Shown here piece by piece: positions 27,401-36,341 of a DNA stretch of 64,000 nt. The notes under the pieces were generated by a model that was not told where the DNA came from, searched no databases, and saw only the letters and a program-made list of their open reading frames with translations. The translations under genes were made by a program, and so were the position numbers. This DNA comes from Massilia sp. Root335 (GTDB taxonomy: Bacteria > Pseudomonadota > Gammaproteobacteria > Burkholderiales > Burkholderiaceae_D). The stretch spans positions 193,204 through 257,203 of the forward strand of contig NZ_LMCY01000019.1 of NCBI RefSeq assembly GCF_001425685.1, written 5' to 3'. Position 1 is the stretch's first letter. Each line of letters opens with the position of its first letter.

Positions 27401-30400
27401 GTTGACTGCAGAGAAGTTCTTGTTGGATACGTTTTGCTCAATAGACGGGGCTCGGATGTACAGGTCAGGCGACCTTGGGCGGTGGCTGCCAGACGGTAAC
27501 GTTGAGTTTTTAGGCCGAAATGATTACCAAGTGAAGATACATGGGTTCCGCCTTGAACTCGGTGAAGTCGAGGCCAAGTTGCTGGGCTGCCCCGGTGTGA
27601 GTGAGGCGGTAGCAGTTGCGCGAGAAGATAAAGCAGGCGATAAGCAACTGGTTGCGTATGTCACGTGTAAAGACAATGCACACATCTCAGCAGCCACGCT
27701 ACATGACGCGTTGGCACTCGTGTTGCCAGACTATATGGTGCCCAGCGCATTCGTAATACTTACGGAGTTCCCGCTGACGCCGAATGGAAAGCTAGATCGC
27801 AGGGCGTTGCCAGCACCGAATCAGGCTGCGTTCGTGATAAGAGAATATGTGCCACCGATCGGCGCTGTAGAGAGCGAGGTCGCCTCAGTATGGGGAGAGC
27901 TCCTGCGGTTAGAACGCGTTGGAAGGCACGATCACTTCTTCGATCTCGGCGGCCACTCACTCCTGTCAGTTCGAGTCATATCACGCTTAAGGCAGAGTCT
28001 GGGGGTGGACATCTCGTTGCGCGATGTTTTCGCCTTTCCGGTTATGCACAAACTTGCACAGGTCATTGCGGATCGGAAAAGTCTGCCCGATGACGAAATA
28101 GTCTCAGTTGATCGAAATCACCCGCTTCCGCTATCGCCGGCGCAGCGGCGCTTATGGTTCCTCGACCAACTGGACCAGGCAGCAGGCACGGCTTATAACA
28201 TACCCATTAGGCTTCGATTGGACGGTGAGTTGCACTTAAAGAGTTTGCAAGAGGCCTTGGATCGCTTAGTCGCAAGGCATGAAACGCTGCGCACACGCTA
28301 TGTTAATACGAATGAAGACGTACATCAGGTAGTCGGACCGGAGACCACCGGTTTCAACCTTCTTTATCGTGATCTGAGCGCCTTGTCGACCGTTTGTCAA
28401 AATGAAGAGTTAGACTCAATCGGCAAGACCGATTTGGCAAAACGTTTCGACTTGGAAAACGGTCCCTTAATCCGCGGCCAATTGCTTCGCTTATCGGAAG
28501 CATCGCACGTGCTACTGATTACTCAACACCATATCGCGTCCGATGGCTGGTCTCTCAACATATTTCTTCAAGAGCTTGCTGCACTTTACGAAGCAAGAGA
28601 GAAAGGGACGAGCGAACTGCTGCCCAACCTGCGGATCCAGTACGCCGACTACGCGATTTGGCAACGTAAGCGTCTAGAAGGCGATGCATTGAAGGATCAG
28701 CAAAAATTTTGGTTAGACCGCTTAGCTGGCGGACCGGCAGTGTTGGACCTGCCGACCGATCGTCCGCGTCCACCAATTCAGTCGTATCGTGGCGGCTTCG
28801 TTGAGTTGTCACTGCCTGATGACCTAATCGCTGAGCTCAGGCGCTATAGCCTGCGTCACGACGTCACCTTGTTCATGACTTTGCTCACTGGATGGGCGGT
28901 GCTGATTTCGCATCTTTCAGGCGAGCGTGACCTCGTGATTGGGGTCCCAGTTGCAAATCGTTTGCGCGCCGAATGTGAAGTGTTGATCGGCCTTTTCGTC
29001 AACACTCTTCCCCTGCGCATACAAATAGACGAAAACTGGACCACTGCCGAATTTCTTTCACGGGTAAAGGACTTCACTACGGCAGCCTATGAAAATCAAG
29101 AGCTACCGTTCGAACAAATTGTTGAGTTATTGAATCCTCCACGTAGTCTCAGCTACAACCCGGTTTTCCAAGTCATGTTCTCCTTGGATAATTCGCTAGG
29201 TGGCGCAGGGTTAAGCGCAAACTTGCCGGACTTAACTATCCGCAGCTTGCCTCAAATCCAGGGAACAGCGAAATTCGATTTGACGTTAGCACTAGACGAC
29301 CAAGGTGCGACAGTACGCGGGCATTTGGTGTTCGCAAGTGACCTGTTTGACCGCGCGACCGCTGAGCGTATAGCGAGTCAGTTTCAAGACATTTTGGTTG
29401 CCATGGTTGAGAATGAAAATCAGACATTGGACCGAATCAATGTTTTCACACCTAACGAGCTGAACTACAGCGTTAACAAGGGTACAGGCGCTACACCGAG
29501 CGGCGAAAGTGGAAGGAAGAACTTAGGGCACACCTGGAGTGTCGATCAGACTACATATCCAAGGCACAAGCAAATTCACGAATTGTTTGAATACATTGCG
29601 GGTCACTCACCGGACGACATTGCAGTGGTTTGCCAAGACGAAAAGCTGAGGTATGGAGAAGTCAACGAGCGCGCTAATAGGCTAGCGCACTACTTAAGAA
29701 ACCTCGGGGTTGACTCGGATAATCCAGTAGGATTATGCGTCGAAAGAGGTTTCGATATGATCATCGGCATGTTAGCCATACTTAAGGCCGGAGGCGCTTA
29801 CGTGCCACTTGACTCTGAGTATCCTCAACATCGTCTATCGTATATGATTGGCGACAGTGGCATTAAGGTAATTCTTACACAGGGAGCACTTAAAGAGAAA
29901 ATTGGCGGTGCGCTTGAAGTCGAGCCTAATTCAGCGTGTGTGATGATTAGCCTCGATGCTGTCGAGTTTCAGAAGACGATCGCCAAATACTCGACACAAA
30001 ATCCCGGAAATACACGAGAGAAATCGTCGAATAAACTAGCGTATGTAATTTATACATCAGGCTCGACCGGCGAACCTAAAGGAGTTATGGTCGAGCATAG
30101 CGGAGTCGTTCGCCTCGCGATTAAACCGTCATATGTCCAGTTAAATGATGACTCCGTATTCATTCAACTTTCGTCCATATCGTTCGACGCGGCGACATTT
30201 GAAGTGTGGACTGCTTTACTTAACGGAGCTAGATTAGTTCTATATCCATATAAGAACATAGATATTAACTTGGTAAACGAGCAGATAAGTAAGCATTCCG
30301 TCACGGTGGCCTGGTTTACCTCCGGACTCTTTGAGCAGTGGAGCTATCAATCGGCAACTTGCAATTCGCTGCGTACCGTTATCGCCGGGGGCGATGTCGT

Positions 30401-32789
30401 CAATCCACTTGCAGTCCGACGGGTGTACGCGCGGTTGCCGAGCGTCCTTGTGGTGAATGGATACGGCCCGACGGAAAACACGACCTTCACTTGTTGCTAT
30501 CCCGTTCCCCGAACGTTCGACGATACGTCTCCACTGCCAATCGGAAAGCCAGTAGCCGGTACAAATATCTACGTCGTCTCGAAGAATAACCAACTAGCAC
30601 CGTTCGGCGTGCCAGGAGAATTATATGTTGGCGGAGACGGAGTCGCGCGAGGATATCTGAACAGGCCAGCCCTTACTGAAGCTTGCTTCGTCACAAATTC
30701 ATTTTATGAAGCGGACAGGCAGATAGGAGACCAACGGCTATACAAGACGGGTGATCTTGTCCGTTATCTACACGACGGAAATTTGGAATATATCGGACGG
30801 TCGGACGACCAAGTTAAGATCCGCGGATTTAGGATCGAATTACGCGAGATAGAATTTCACCTCGCTCAATATGGAGAAATACGCACGGCAGCGGTATTGG
30901 CTAGACAAGACGATTCCGGTGACAAAAAATTGGTCGCGTACGTCACTCTCACTAGCGTCATACATAACGCTGGTCGCCACGATGTAGTCGGCAGGATCAA
31001 AAGCTATCTACAATCGCGTCTTCCAAACCATATGGTACCGGGCTTCTATATGATCTTGGACGAGCTGCCGTTGACGCCGAACGGGAAGGTAGACCGTAAG
31101 GCATTACCTAAACCGGATCATACAACGGTGTTAAGGCAGAGATATGAAGCGCCTGTTGGTGCGATCGAACTTGAGGTAGCGTTAGTCTGGCAAGAATTGC
31201 TGTGTATCGGGCACATTGGACGCAACGATCATTTTTTCGAACTGGGCGGACATTCTCTTTTAGCGTTTCGCGTAATCTCCCGCCTGGCACAACGGTTGGG
31301 AGTAACAGTATCTGTAAAAGATCTATTCGCGAACCCAATCTTAGAATTCTTCGCGCGTACGATAGCTGAACATAAAAATTCATTGGAACTGAAAATTTTA
31401 GGGGCTGAAAGAGCCCAGCCAATTCCGTTATCTTCAGCTCAGCAAAGAATGTGGTTCTTACATCATTTAGACACGGCGGCTAGCGTTGCGTATCACATGC
31501 CGGCTGCACTACGCCTACGGGGGCGGCTCAATATTATGGCGCTGAAGAGCGCGCTCGATTCGTTAGTCGCACGTCACGAAATGTTGCGGACAACTTTTGT
31601 TAATGACTGCGGGAATGTCCAGCAAATAATTGGTGAGCACAACAGCGGGTTCAATTTAAGCGTAGTCGATCTAACGTCGCTGTCGCCTCAACAAATAGAG
31701 GCCAAGGCGTCTGAAATTATGAACGACGAGGCAACGCGCCCATTTGATTTTGAAAAGGAATCAATGGTTCGCGGTAGGTTGTTAATTATGTCAAAAAACG
31801 AACATATTTTTTTGATTACTCATCACCACATCATATCCGACGGATGGTCGATAGCGGTGTTAAAGGAAGAGCTGTCGACCTTATATGATGCTTTTTGCAG
31901 AGGCAACACCGTATCTATGGCTTCACTGCCACTCCAATACGCCGACTACGCGATCTGGCAGCACAACTGGCTTCAAACTGAAGCTCCACGTCGACAGCTC
32001 GACTTCTGGAAATCTTATCTGGAAGGCGCGCCAGATCTGCTGAAACTTCCGACTGATCGCGTGCGGCCTAAAATCCAGCGTTATCGGGGCGGAGTGATCG
32101 ATCTCCTGGTAACCCGGGAACTAACAGAAAATCTTCGAGACGTCAGTAGGCGTTATGGCGTTACGTTATTCACAACGTTATTGGCCGCATGGTCTATTCT
32201 CATGTCGAAGTTAAGTGGACAGGACGATATAGTCACGGGTGTTCCCGTTGCAAACCGACCGACAGTTGATTTGGAGCCACTAATCGGGTTTTTCGTAAAC
32301 ACGCTGGCGATACGTGTGTTTCTGGGCGGCGATCCAAAAGTAAGCGATCTGTTGGAGGGCGTCGGTGTAGTGGCGTCAGAAGCATTTTCGAATCAAGATA
32401 TTCCGTTCGAAAAGGTAGTGGAGGCGATTCGGCCCACACGCAACCTAACCTATAGCCCTATCTTTCAAACGATGTTAACGATGAATAACGTGTTACACAC
32501 TGTTCAGTTCACGCTAGGGAACATAGAAGTAAGGGAAATTGTACAGACACATGGGACATCCAAATTTGATCTTTACTTAGGTCTAACGGAGACTCCAAAT
32601 TCTATCGAAGGCAGGCTCGAATACGACAGCGATTTATTTAGTGATGAAACGGCTAAACGGTTCGCCAGATACTATCAAGAAGTGCTTTCGCAAATTGCAA
32701 GCGAGCCCGGCGCGCGGCTGGGTGAGATAGAACTGATTTCTCGAACTGAAATCAACTCGGCCTTAGAGTCATTTAACGAAAAGCTTTAA
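21450..32789 (+). CDS. Trimodular NRPS with degenerate N-terminal carrier and terminal condensation domain
   Basis: About 3780 aa, cytoplasmic assembly line. Domains (residues counted from an upstream GTG at 21396): T0 30-110 with GGNAES in place of GGHSL, so the phosphopantetheine Ser is Ala; C1 120-560 (HHIAVDG); A1 585-1075; T1 1085-1155 (GGHSL); C2 1185-1610 (HHIVSDG); A2 1640-2140; T2 2150-2225; C3 2245-2680 (HHIASDG); A3 2728-3240; T3 3250-3325; C4 3343-end (HHIISDG). No E, TE or MT domain. Pocket residues by eye: A3 DAFWIGGTFK, the valine code; A1 DIFIIGAVVK, unassigned; A2 DLEHNTTISK with Glu239, which suits a basic side chain. ATG 21450 is preferred as start. Codons are much less GC-rich than the host end. 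Confidence 0.92.
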   Translation: MDGNNQIETTSPVGAVETSIAAVWRQVLCLSNIGRNNSFSELGGNAESAKQAATQINRLFQVNLSAGLIAGANSLSELAKIIRIHQKHRLTPIRKVSRDIASDLSLSQQRLWFLSQLDNASRAYNVPVAVRLKGYLNTRALNDAICHCIERHEILRTQIVEVSGVGLQRVLPDFGGFELQCIDFTQEETSDNIQHRLDAQMVEEAAAPFDLETHSPIRGKLMKIADDDHILMLTLHHIAVDGRSMSLLKQEISQLYLAFSTGAASPLRPLQIQYVDYAVWQRQWLTKGGLASQLNYWRDVLANAPPVLELPTDHVRPSKQDFHGRSIAVEFDSTLSARLRSLSKSCGVSLFMTVLTGWAIVLAKISGQSDIVIGVPVANRQRPETEDMIGLFVNTIPLRIVLPKRKAIAELLVSVREAMLDASENQDVPLDQIVESVNPNRSPGISPLFQVAFGWKDGQGVPITFPGVEVTEIEIEDRTAKFDLTLELEESAKGIAGTLNYACALFDAETIRRHISYLRQTLTIMAADQQHLVDNVSLLTDSERHTVLEKFNSTAIDFLRKDCVHQLFEEQVSTSPNNVALVFCEQQLTYKELNAKSNELAYRLIAAGIGPGQTVALFFERGMESIVSMLAALKAGSAYVPIDSTYPIERIANILDDSKPAVLLTHGLLRDRVLSIDTRVLIVDLDTEPVSSHWDNNPVVPGLSSSSLAYVIYTSGSTGQPKGVMIEHRGVTNLALTQRQLCNIGLASRMLQAGSLSFDISVFECMVALCNGARLYLATTEQLRPGEPLKRTLQHNRITHTILTPSTVAALGSPVGLPFLEVLIMGGEICPPELARRWGKATKVFNAYGPTEITVVASMYDCNAHTAREISTVPIGTPISNTRIYILDGAGKPVPIGTVGELYVGGAGVARGYLNRTDLTAERFPSDPFSNEANAVLYKTGDLARWLSSGVLEYIGRNDQQIKLRGFRIELSEVESKIAAIGGIRDCAVILRDDFVGEKRMVAYVCLENGADISPLSIRTCLLATLPDYMVPSSFVTLESLPLNVNGKLDRQALPAPDEVDYAIQRYVAPSTPEEEILIRIYRDVLRINAVGANDSFFALGGHSLQATRLAARIREEFSVELPVQVVFETPVVRPLAERLKALQASEQGTLVPPLTAQLRETRSPASYAQERLWFLDQLHSENAAYNVSIAFRLEGKLDIVALKGALALLIERHETLRTRFESTSGECFQVTEDIDRFVLSSVDLTRIPIMMRQGEALRIMKDESTKRFDLSSAPLFRACAIKVDEFDHVLVMTTHHIVSDGWSLDILLSEFSALYSAFREGRRSPLPPLSVQYADYAIWQRSWLKGEVLKTQLAYWKQQLAGSPPALELPTDFPRPPISSNRGAVISFAISKDATLELTMLAKRESATLYMVMLAAFQALLSRWSRQEDIVVGSPIAGRTVQATEGLIGFFVNTLAIRLNLSGKPSFVELLARTRKAVIAAQHHQDVPFERVIQELDVDRNLSRHPLFQVMFAFQNISTVSMQLSGLTVSKLATQQKAVKFDLSMNITETDFGLRGELEYSTELFDSNTMERFLEHFKNLIEGIVADPYRCVERFSLLSSLERSRVLKEFNSTVSPYPADKCVHQLFEEQVSRAPEADAVVFEGRSLTYKELNIKANQLAHHLISIGVKSNDRVGLYVERGVTMITALLGILKAGAVYVPLDPNYAIDRLSFMIDDCNPSVLLVQENLVDRLPVNNTTKVVINADSSFSGNASNNPDVKRVPVTPEDLAYIIYTSGSTGNPKGVMVQHRSLVNYTCDAIKWFTLTQKDVVLQQNSLNFDLSLEEIFPALLSGATLAPTAELFGTNEYQSLAPTVVHLTAAHWHQLVSKWQQSTLSAYTDLGNVRLVNVTGDLLAVGMVELWERVRPKHVVLINTYGPTETTISCTASYVRTKGGSRRYNVGKLFANSSIYILDQNAEPTPIGVIGEIYIGGPGVAQGYYNRPELTAEKFLLDTFCSIDGARMYRSGDLGRWLPDGNVEFLGRNDYQVKIHGFRLELGEVEAKLLGCPGVSEAVAVAREDKAGDKQLVAYVTCKDNAHISAATLHDALALVLPDYMVPSAFVILTEFPLTPNGKLDRRALPAPNQAAFVIREYVPPIGAVESEVASVWGELLRLERVGRHDHFFDLGGHSLLSVRVISRLRQSLGVDISLRDVFAFPVMHKLAQVIADRKSLPDDEIVSVDRNHPLPLSPAQRRLWFLDQLDQAAGTAYNIPIRLRLDGELHLKSLQEALDRLVARHETLRTRYVNTNEDVHQVVGPETTGFNLLYRDLSALSTVCQNEELDSIGKTDLAKRFDLENGPLIRGQLLRLSEASHVLLITQHHIASDGWSLNIFLQELAALYEAREKGTSELLPNLRIQYADYAIWQRKRLEGDALKDQQKFWLDRLAGGPAVLDLPTDRPRPPIQSYRGGFVELSLPDDLIAELRRYSLRHDVTLFMTLLTGWAVLISHLSGERDLVIGVPVANRLRAECEVLIGLFVNTLPLRIQIDENWTTAEFLSRVKDFTTAAYENQELPFEQIVELLNPPRSLSYNPVFQVMFSLDNSLGGAGLSANLPDLTIRSLPQIQGTAKFDLTLALDDQGATVRGHLVFASDLFDRATAERIASQFQDILVAMVENENQTLDRINVFTPNELNYSVNKGTGATPSGESGRKNLGHTWSVDQTTYPRHKQIHELFEYIAGHSPDDIAVVCQDEKLRYGEVNERANRLAHYLRNLGVDSDNPVGLCVERGFDMIIGMLAILKAGGAYVPLDSEYPQHRLSYMIGDSGIKVILTQGALKEKIGGALEVEPNSACVMISLDAVEFQKTIAKYSTQNPGNTREKSSNKLAYVIYTSGSTGEPKGVMVEHSGVVRLAIKPSYVQLNDDSVFIQLSSISFDAATFEVWTALLNGARLVLYPYKNIDINLVNEQISKHSVTVAWFTSGLFEQWSYQSATCNSLRTVIAGGDVVNPLAVRRVYARLPSVLVVNGYGPTENTTFTCCYPVPRTFDDTSPLPIGKPVAGTNIYVVSKNNQLAPFGVPGELYVGGDGVARGYLNRPALTEACFVTNSFYEADRQIGDQRLYKTGDLVRYLHDGNLEYIGRSDDQVKIRGFRIELREIEFHLAQYGEIRTAAVLARQDDSGDKKLVAYVTLTSVIHNAGRHDVVGRIKSYLQSRLPNHMVPGFYMILDELPLTPNGKVDRKALPKPDHTTVLRQRYEAPVGAIELEVALVWQELLCIGHIGRNDHFFELGGHSLLAFRVISRLAQRLGVTVSVKDLFANPILEFFARTIAEHKNSLELKILGAERAQPIPLSSAQQRMWFLHHLDTAASVAYHMPAALRLRGRLNIMALKSALDSLVARHEMLRTTFVNDCGNVQQIIGEHNSGFNLSVVDLTSLSPQQIEAKASEIMNDEATRPFDFEKESMVRGRLLIMSKNEHIFLITHHHIISDGWSIAVLKEELSTLYDAFCRGNTVSMASLPLQYADYAIWQHNWLQTEAPRRQLDFWKSYLEGAPDLLKLPTDRVRPKIQRYRGGVIDLLVTRELTENLRDVSRRYGVTLFTTLLAAWSILMSKLSGQDDIVTGVPVANRPTVDLEPLIGFFVNTLAIRVFLGGDPKVSDLLEGVGVVASEAFSNQDIPFEKVVEAIRPTRNLTYSPIFQTMLTMNNVLHTVQFTLGNIEVREIVQTHGTSKFDLYLGLTETPNSIEGRLEYDSDLFSDETAKRFARYYQEVLSQIASEPGARLGEIELISRTEINSALESFNEKL

Positions 32790-32815
32790 TTTAAAAATAT
32801 TTATCGGAGGTAGGG

Positions 32816-35800
32816 ATGGGCGGCAGAAATGACGATCTACTGAGTAGATATCGCCAGGCGATCTTGGCAAGTGAGAAAAGGTACACCCAAGGCGATAAGA
32901 ATGCTATCCGCAGATACGTCCCTATCGTTCCTGTCGACCGAGCCGGACCGCTGCCACTGTCGAAGGGGCAACAACGGCTGTGGTTTCTTGATAAATTAGG
33001 TCAGGCCGCCCGAGTTGCATATCATGTAAGTGCCGGGATGAGTTTACGTGGACGTCTGAATTGCAAAGCGTTGAAAGAGGCGCTCGACAGAATCTTAGAT
33101 CGTCATGAGATATTGCGTACTACATTTACGCTAATTGATGGGATCCCGACGCAAATAATCGGACCGATGCGGAGCGGTTTCCACTTGCGCACTCATGACC
33201 TTTGTAGCTTATCAGAGACCGAGCAAGAACTTGCGGCGCAAGAGATTATCGACGAAGACAGGGTGCAGCCGTTCGATCTGTCAATCGGACCTTTGATTCG
33301 TGGCATATTAATTAAGTTCTCGGAACATCGCCACATACTATTTATCTGCGCACATCATATAGTTATTGATGCTTGGTCCGGTGGAGTACTGATGACTGAG
33401 CTTTCAGCGCTCTACGGTGCATTTAACACCGGACTACCTGATCCGTTGCCGCCTTTAAAAATTCAATATGCAGACTTTGCAGTATGGCAGAATGAAAGAA
33501 TTCAAGACGACCTTTTACAGAAGCAACTCGAGTTTTGGACAGCACATCTGAGCGGTGCGCCTGTACTTCTGGAGCTACCTGCCGACCGGTCGCGTCCCGA
33601 GACCCAAAGTTATAAAGGGAGTGTCGTCGTTTTTTCTTTTTCCAAAACTTTGACTTCCGAACTCCGACGCTTGAGTAAGCGGCACGACGTAACCTTATTT
33701 ACAGCAATCCTCGCAGGATGGTCAATCTTGCTTTCAAGGTTAAGCGGTCAGAAAGACATCGTGACAGGTGTGCCAGTCGCGAACCGACAGCGCGCCGAGC
33801 TCGAGCCGCTGATCGGTTTTTTCGTGAATACATTGGCATTACGCGTACAACTTCACGATGACCCAACCGTGTCCAAACTTTTGACACGAGTCCGATCGAT
33901 TACGTATGACGCTTACTCGAATCAGGATATTCCGTTCGAGCTTGTTGTCGAAGCGCTTAATCCACCGCGCAGCATGGCGCATAGCCCAATTTTCCAAGTC
34001 ATGCTTGCAATGGAAAACGTACCACGTGAGCCCTTTACACTTCCAGAACTTGAAGCAAGCAGCGTTCTAGATGATCGCGGAGTTCCTCAATTTGATATAT
34101 CTCTGTCATTGAGCGAAAAGGGCGAGGAGATAAAAGGGCATCTTGTATTTGCTAGCGACTTGTTCGATAAAGAAACGGTCGAGAGAATCTGCGAACAGCT
34201 TGAAACTGTTTTGCTCGCAATGGCAAACGACGACAGCCGGCGAGTTAGCGAAATACCGATTTTGCCTATCAAAGAACGGCAGAGAATTTTGTTCGACTTT
34301 AACGATACTACGAAGACTATACCAAATGATCTGTCGATTTATGAACTGTTCCAAGATCAGGTCAGAAGGCACTCGAAGACGATTGCTGTACTCGACGACG
34401 AAAAGCAGCTCAGCTACTTCGAACTTAACGACCGTTCGAACCAATTGGCGAGATATTTGATCAAGCAAGGCATTCAGCCGGACGACCGCGTGGCGGTCTG
34501 TATGCGCCAGGGTGTTGACTTGGTGGTGGGCCTTTTAGCGATTTTGAAGGCCGGAGGAGCTTACGTTCCGGTAGATCCTTGCTATCCAAGTGAACGTATT
34601 CGACACATGATCGAGGATGCGCAGCCAAAACATATGTTGACGAACACCGAGTTTGTGCCGCAACTCAGTGACGCCTTGCCGACATTTTTGTTCGATGATT
34701 TTGCGTGTCAGGTTGCATTATCAAAATACTCAAGAGATAACATCGAAATTTGCGAATCTAAATTTAGACCGGCTCCAACAAATTTGGCGTTTGTTTTATT
34801 CACATCTGGGTCAACCGGACGGCCAAAAGGCGTCGGATTAGAAATTAGAAGCGTGGTGCACTACTTAGTATGGGCGGCCCAGTATTACAAAATTAGAGAG
34901 GAATCCGTCTGTCCGATCACGACGTCGATGTCTTTCGACGGAATCATAATGAGCGTACTGCTGCCGCTTCTTTCTGGCGCAACAGTTTATTTCCCGTCGG
35001 AGCCGATAGACGCCTTGGTGACCGGGGCAAATTCGAAAAAGCCGTTTGGCTTTATGAATACTACCAATAGTCAGCTCAGCGTCGTGTTATCGAAGATTCC
35101 TCAAGAAAACTTGCCTTACCTAAGCGAGGTCATAGCTGTCGGCGGAGAATTACTTAGCGAATTGACTCTGCAGGCGTTCCGTAAATATGAAATCAAGCCG
35201 CGGCTCATCAATGATTACGGACCGACCGAGACTACCGTGTCAAGCACGGTTTTTGACGTGTTTAGTGAAGCTCCGCGTAGTGACGGATACGTTCATGTAG
35301 GGCGGCCGATTTGGAATACTCGAATCTATATTTTAGATGCAAGGCGTCAACCAGTTCCGATTGGTGTAGTCGGTGATGTCTTTATTGGTGGCGCAGGATT
35401 GGCAAGAGGATATTTCAATCGTAATGACTTGACAGCTGAGCGATTCGTAGAGGACCCATTTTCTTTCGAAAAAAACGCTCGTATGTATCTCACTGGCGAC
35501 GTCGGAAGATGGTTGCCTGACGGTAACCTGGAAATCCTCGGACGCAATGATTTTCAGGTGAAAATACGCGGATTTAGGGTGGAGTTAGGCGAAATCGAGT
35601 CGCATTTACTTAAAAACCAGGCTATAAAACAGGCGGTTGTTTTTCCTCGCGATGATGGACTCGAGCACAAGCGGCTTGTTGCCTATATTGTATTGCAACC
35701 CCATCTCAAGCTTGGGTCAAGCCAAGATCATGTCGAAAACATGTCTTGTCTTGATCATGCCGTGATGTCCGTACAAGAACACGGATGTAGTTGCGATCAT

Positions 35801-36229
35801 TCGTTCGCGTCAAATTCCCCCAGCGACTTGATCGCTAGCATTCGTTCCAGTCTTCTGACTGCGTTGCCTGAATATATGGTGCCTTCAGCGTACGTCATCC
35901 TTGATGAATTGCCACTAACGTCAAACGGAAAGGTCAACTGGAAAGCACTGCCGGCACCGGGGCGGTCGTCGATAATTACAAGAAATTATGAAGCTCCCAT
36001 AGGCGAAACGGAGCGAGCCATTGCCACGATATGGAAAAACCTCCTGGGTTTAGAGCGCATAGGAAGGCACGACACGTTCTTCGAACTGGGCGGCCATTCT
36101 CTATTGGCGGTGCGGATGATTTCTGTCATCAGAAACAATTTAGGGGTCGATCTCGTTTTGCGAGACCTCTTCCGGCAGCCAACCGTTCGGGGACTCGCTC
36201 AAAAGGTTCTCGATAAGGAAGCAGTTTAG
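32816..36229 (+). CDS. NRPS module C-A-T
   Basis: 1137 aa. The condensation domain C5 (about 45-480) has HHIVIDAWS, so the last residue of HHxxxDG is Ala. A4 runs from about 500 to 1050, with FTSGSTGRPKG and NDYGPTETT; by eye its pocket is DGMNAGDVSK, with no assignment. Between A8 and A10 lies an insertion of about 40 residues (960-1000) rich in Cys and His (MSCLDHAVM, EHGCSCDHSF). T4 is GGHSLLAVRM near the C-terminus. Because the preceding NRPS ends in a C domain, this protein places two C domains back to back. It starts 26 bases after the first NRPS gene with a good GGAGG site, so they are co-expressed. No thioesterase. Confidence 0.9.
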   Translation: MGGRNDDLLSRYRQAILASEKRYTQGDKNAIRRYVPIVPVDRAGPLPLSKGQQRLWFLDKLGQAARVAYHVSAGMSLRGRLNCKALKEALDRILDRHEILRTTFTLIDGIPTQIIGPMRSGFHLRTHDLCSLSETEQELAAQEIIDEDRVQPFDLSIGPLIRGILIKFSEHRHILFICAHHIVIDAWSGGVLMTELSALYGAFNTGLPDPLPPLKIQYADFAVWQNERIQDDLLQKQLEFWTAHLSGAPVLLELPADRSRPETQSYKGSVVVFSFSKTLTSELRRLSKRHDVTLFTAILAGWSILLSRLSGQKDIVTGVPVANRQRAELEPLIGFFVNTLALRVQLHDDPTVSKLLTRVRSITYDAYSNQDIPFELVVEALNPPRSMAHSPIFQVMLAMENVPREPFTLPELEASSVLDDRGVPQFDISLSLSEKGEEIKGHLVFASDLFDKETVERICEQLETVLLAMANDDSRRVSEIPILPIKERQRILFDFNDTTKTIPNDLSIYELFQDQVRRHSKTIAVLDDEKQLSYFELNDRSNQLARYLIKQGIQPDDRVAVCMRQGVDLVVGLLAILKAGGAYVPVDPCYPSERIRHMIEDAQPKHMLTNTEFVPQLSDALPTFLFDDFACQVALSKYSRDNIEICESKFRPAPTNLAFVLFTSGSTGRPKGVGLEIRSVVHYLVWAAQYYKIREESVCPITTSMSFDGIIMSVLLPLLSGATVYFPSEPIDALVTGANSKKPFGFMNTTNSQLSVVLSKIPQENLPYLSEVIAVGGELLSELTLQAFRKYEIKPRLINDYGPTETTVSSTVFDVFSEAPRSDGYVHVGRPIWNTRIYILDARRQPVPIGVVGDVFIGGAGLARGYFNRNDLTAERFVEDPFSFEKNARMYLTGDVGRWLPDGNLEILGRNDFQVKIRGFRVELGEIESHLLKNQAIKQAVVFPRDDGLEHKRLVAYIVLQPHLKLGSSQDHVENMSCLDHAVMSVQEHGCSCDHSFASNSPSDLIASIRSSLLTALPEYMVPSAYVILDELPLTSNGKVNWKALPAPGRSSIITRNYEAPIGETERAIATIWKNLLGLERIGRHDTFFELGGHSLLAVRMISVIRNNLGVDLVLRDLFRQPTVRGLAQKVLDKEAV

Positions 36230-36341
36230 ACTGAATGCTGGTCTCGACGTCGCCGCTGAGAAACTGCCTGACCGCCGAGCCTTTGACCGGAACAGCTTGG
36301 CGCATTCAAGAGCGGCGAATTACTTGACGTAAAAATAGAGG

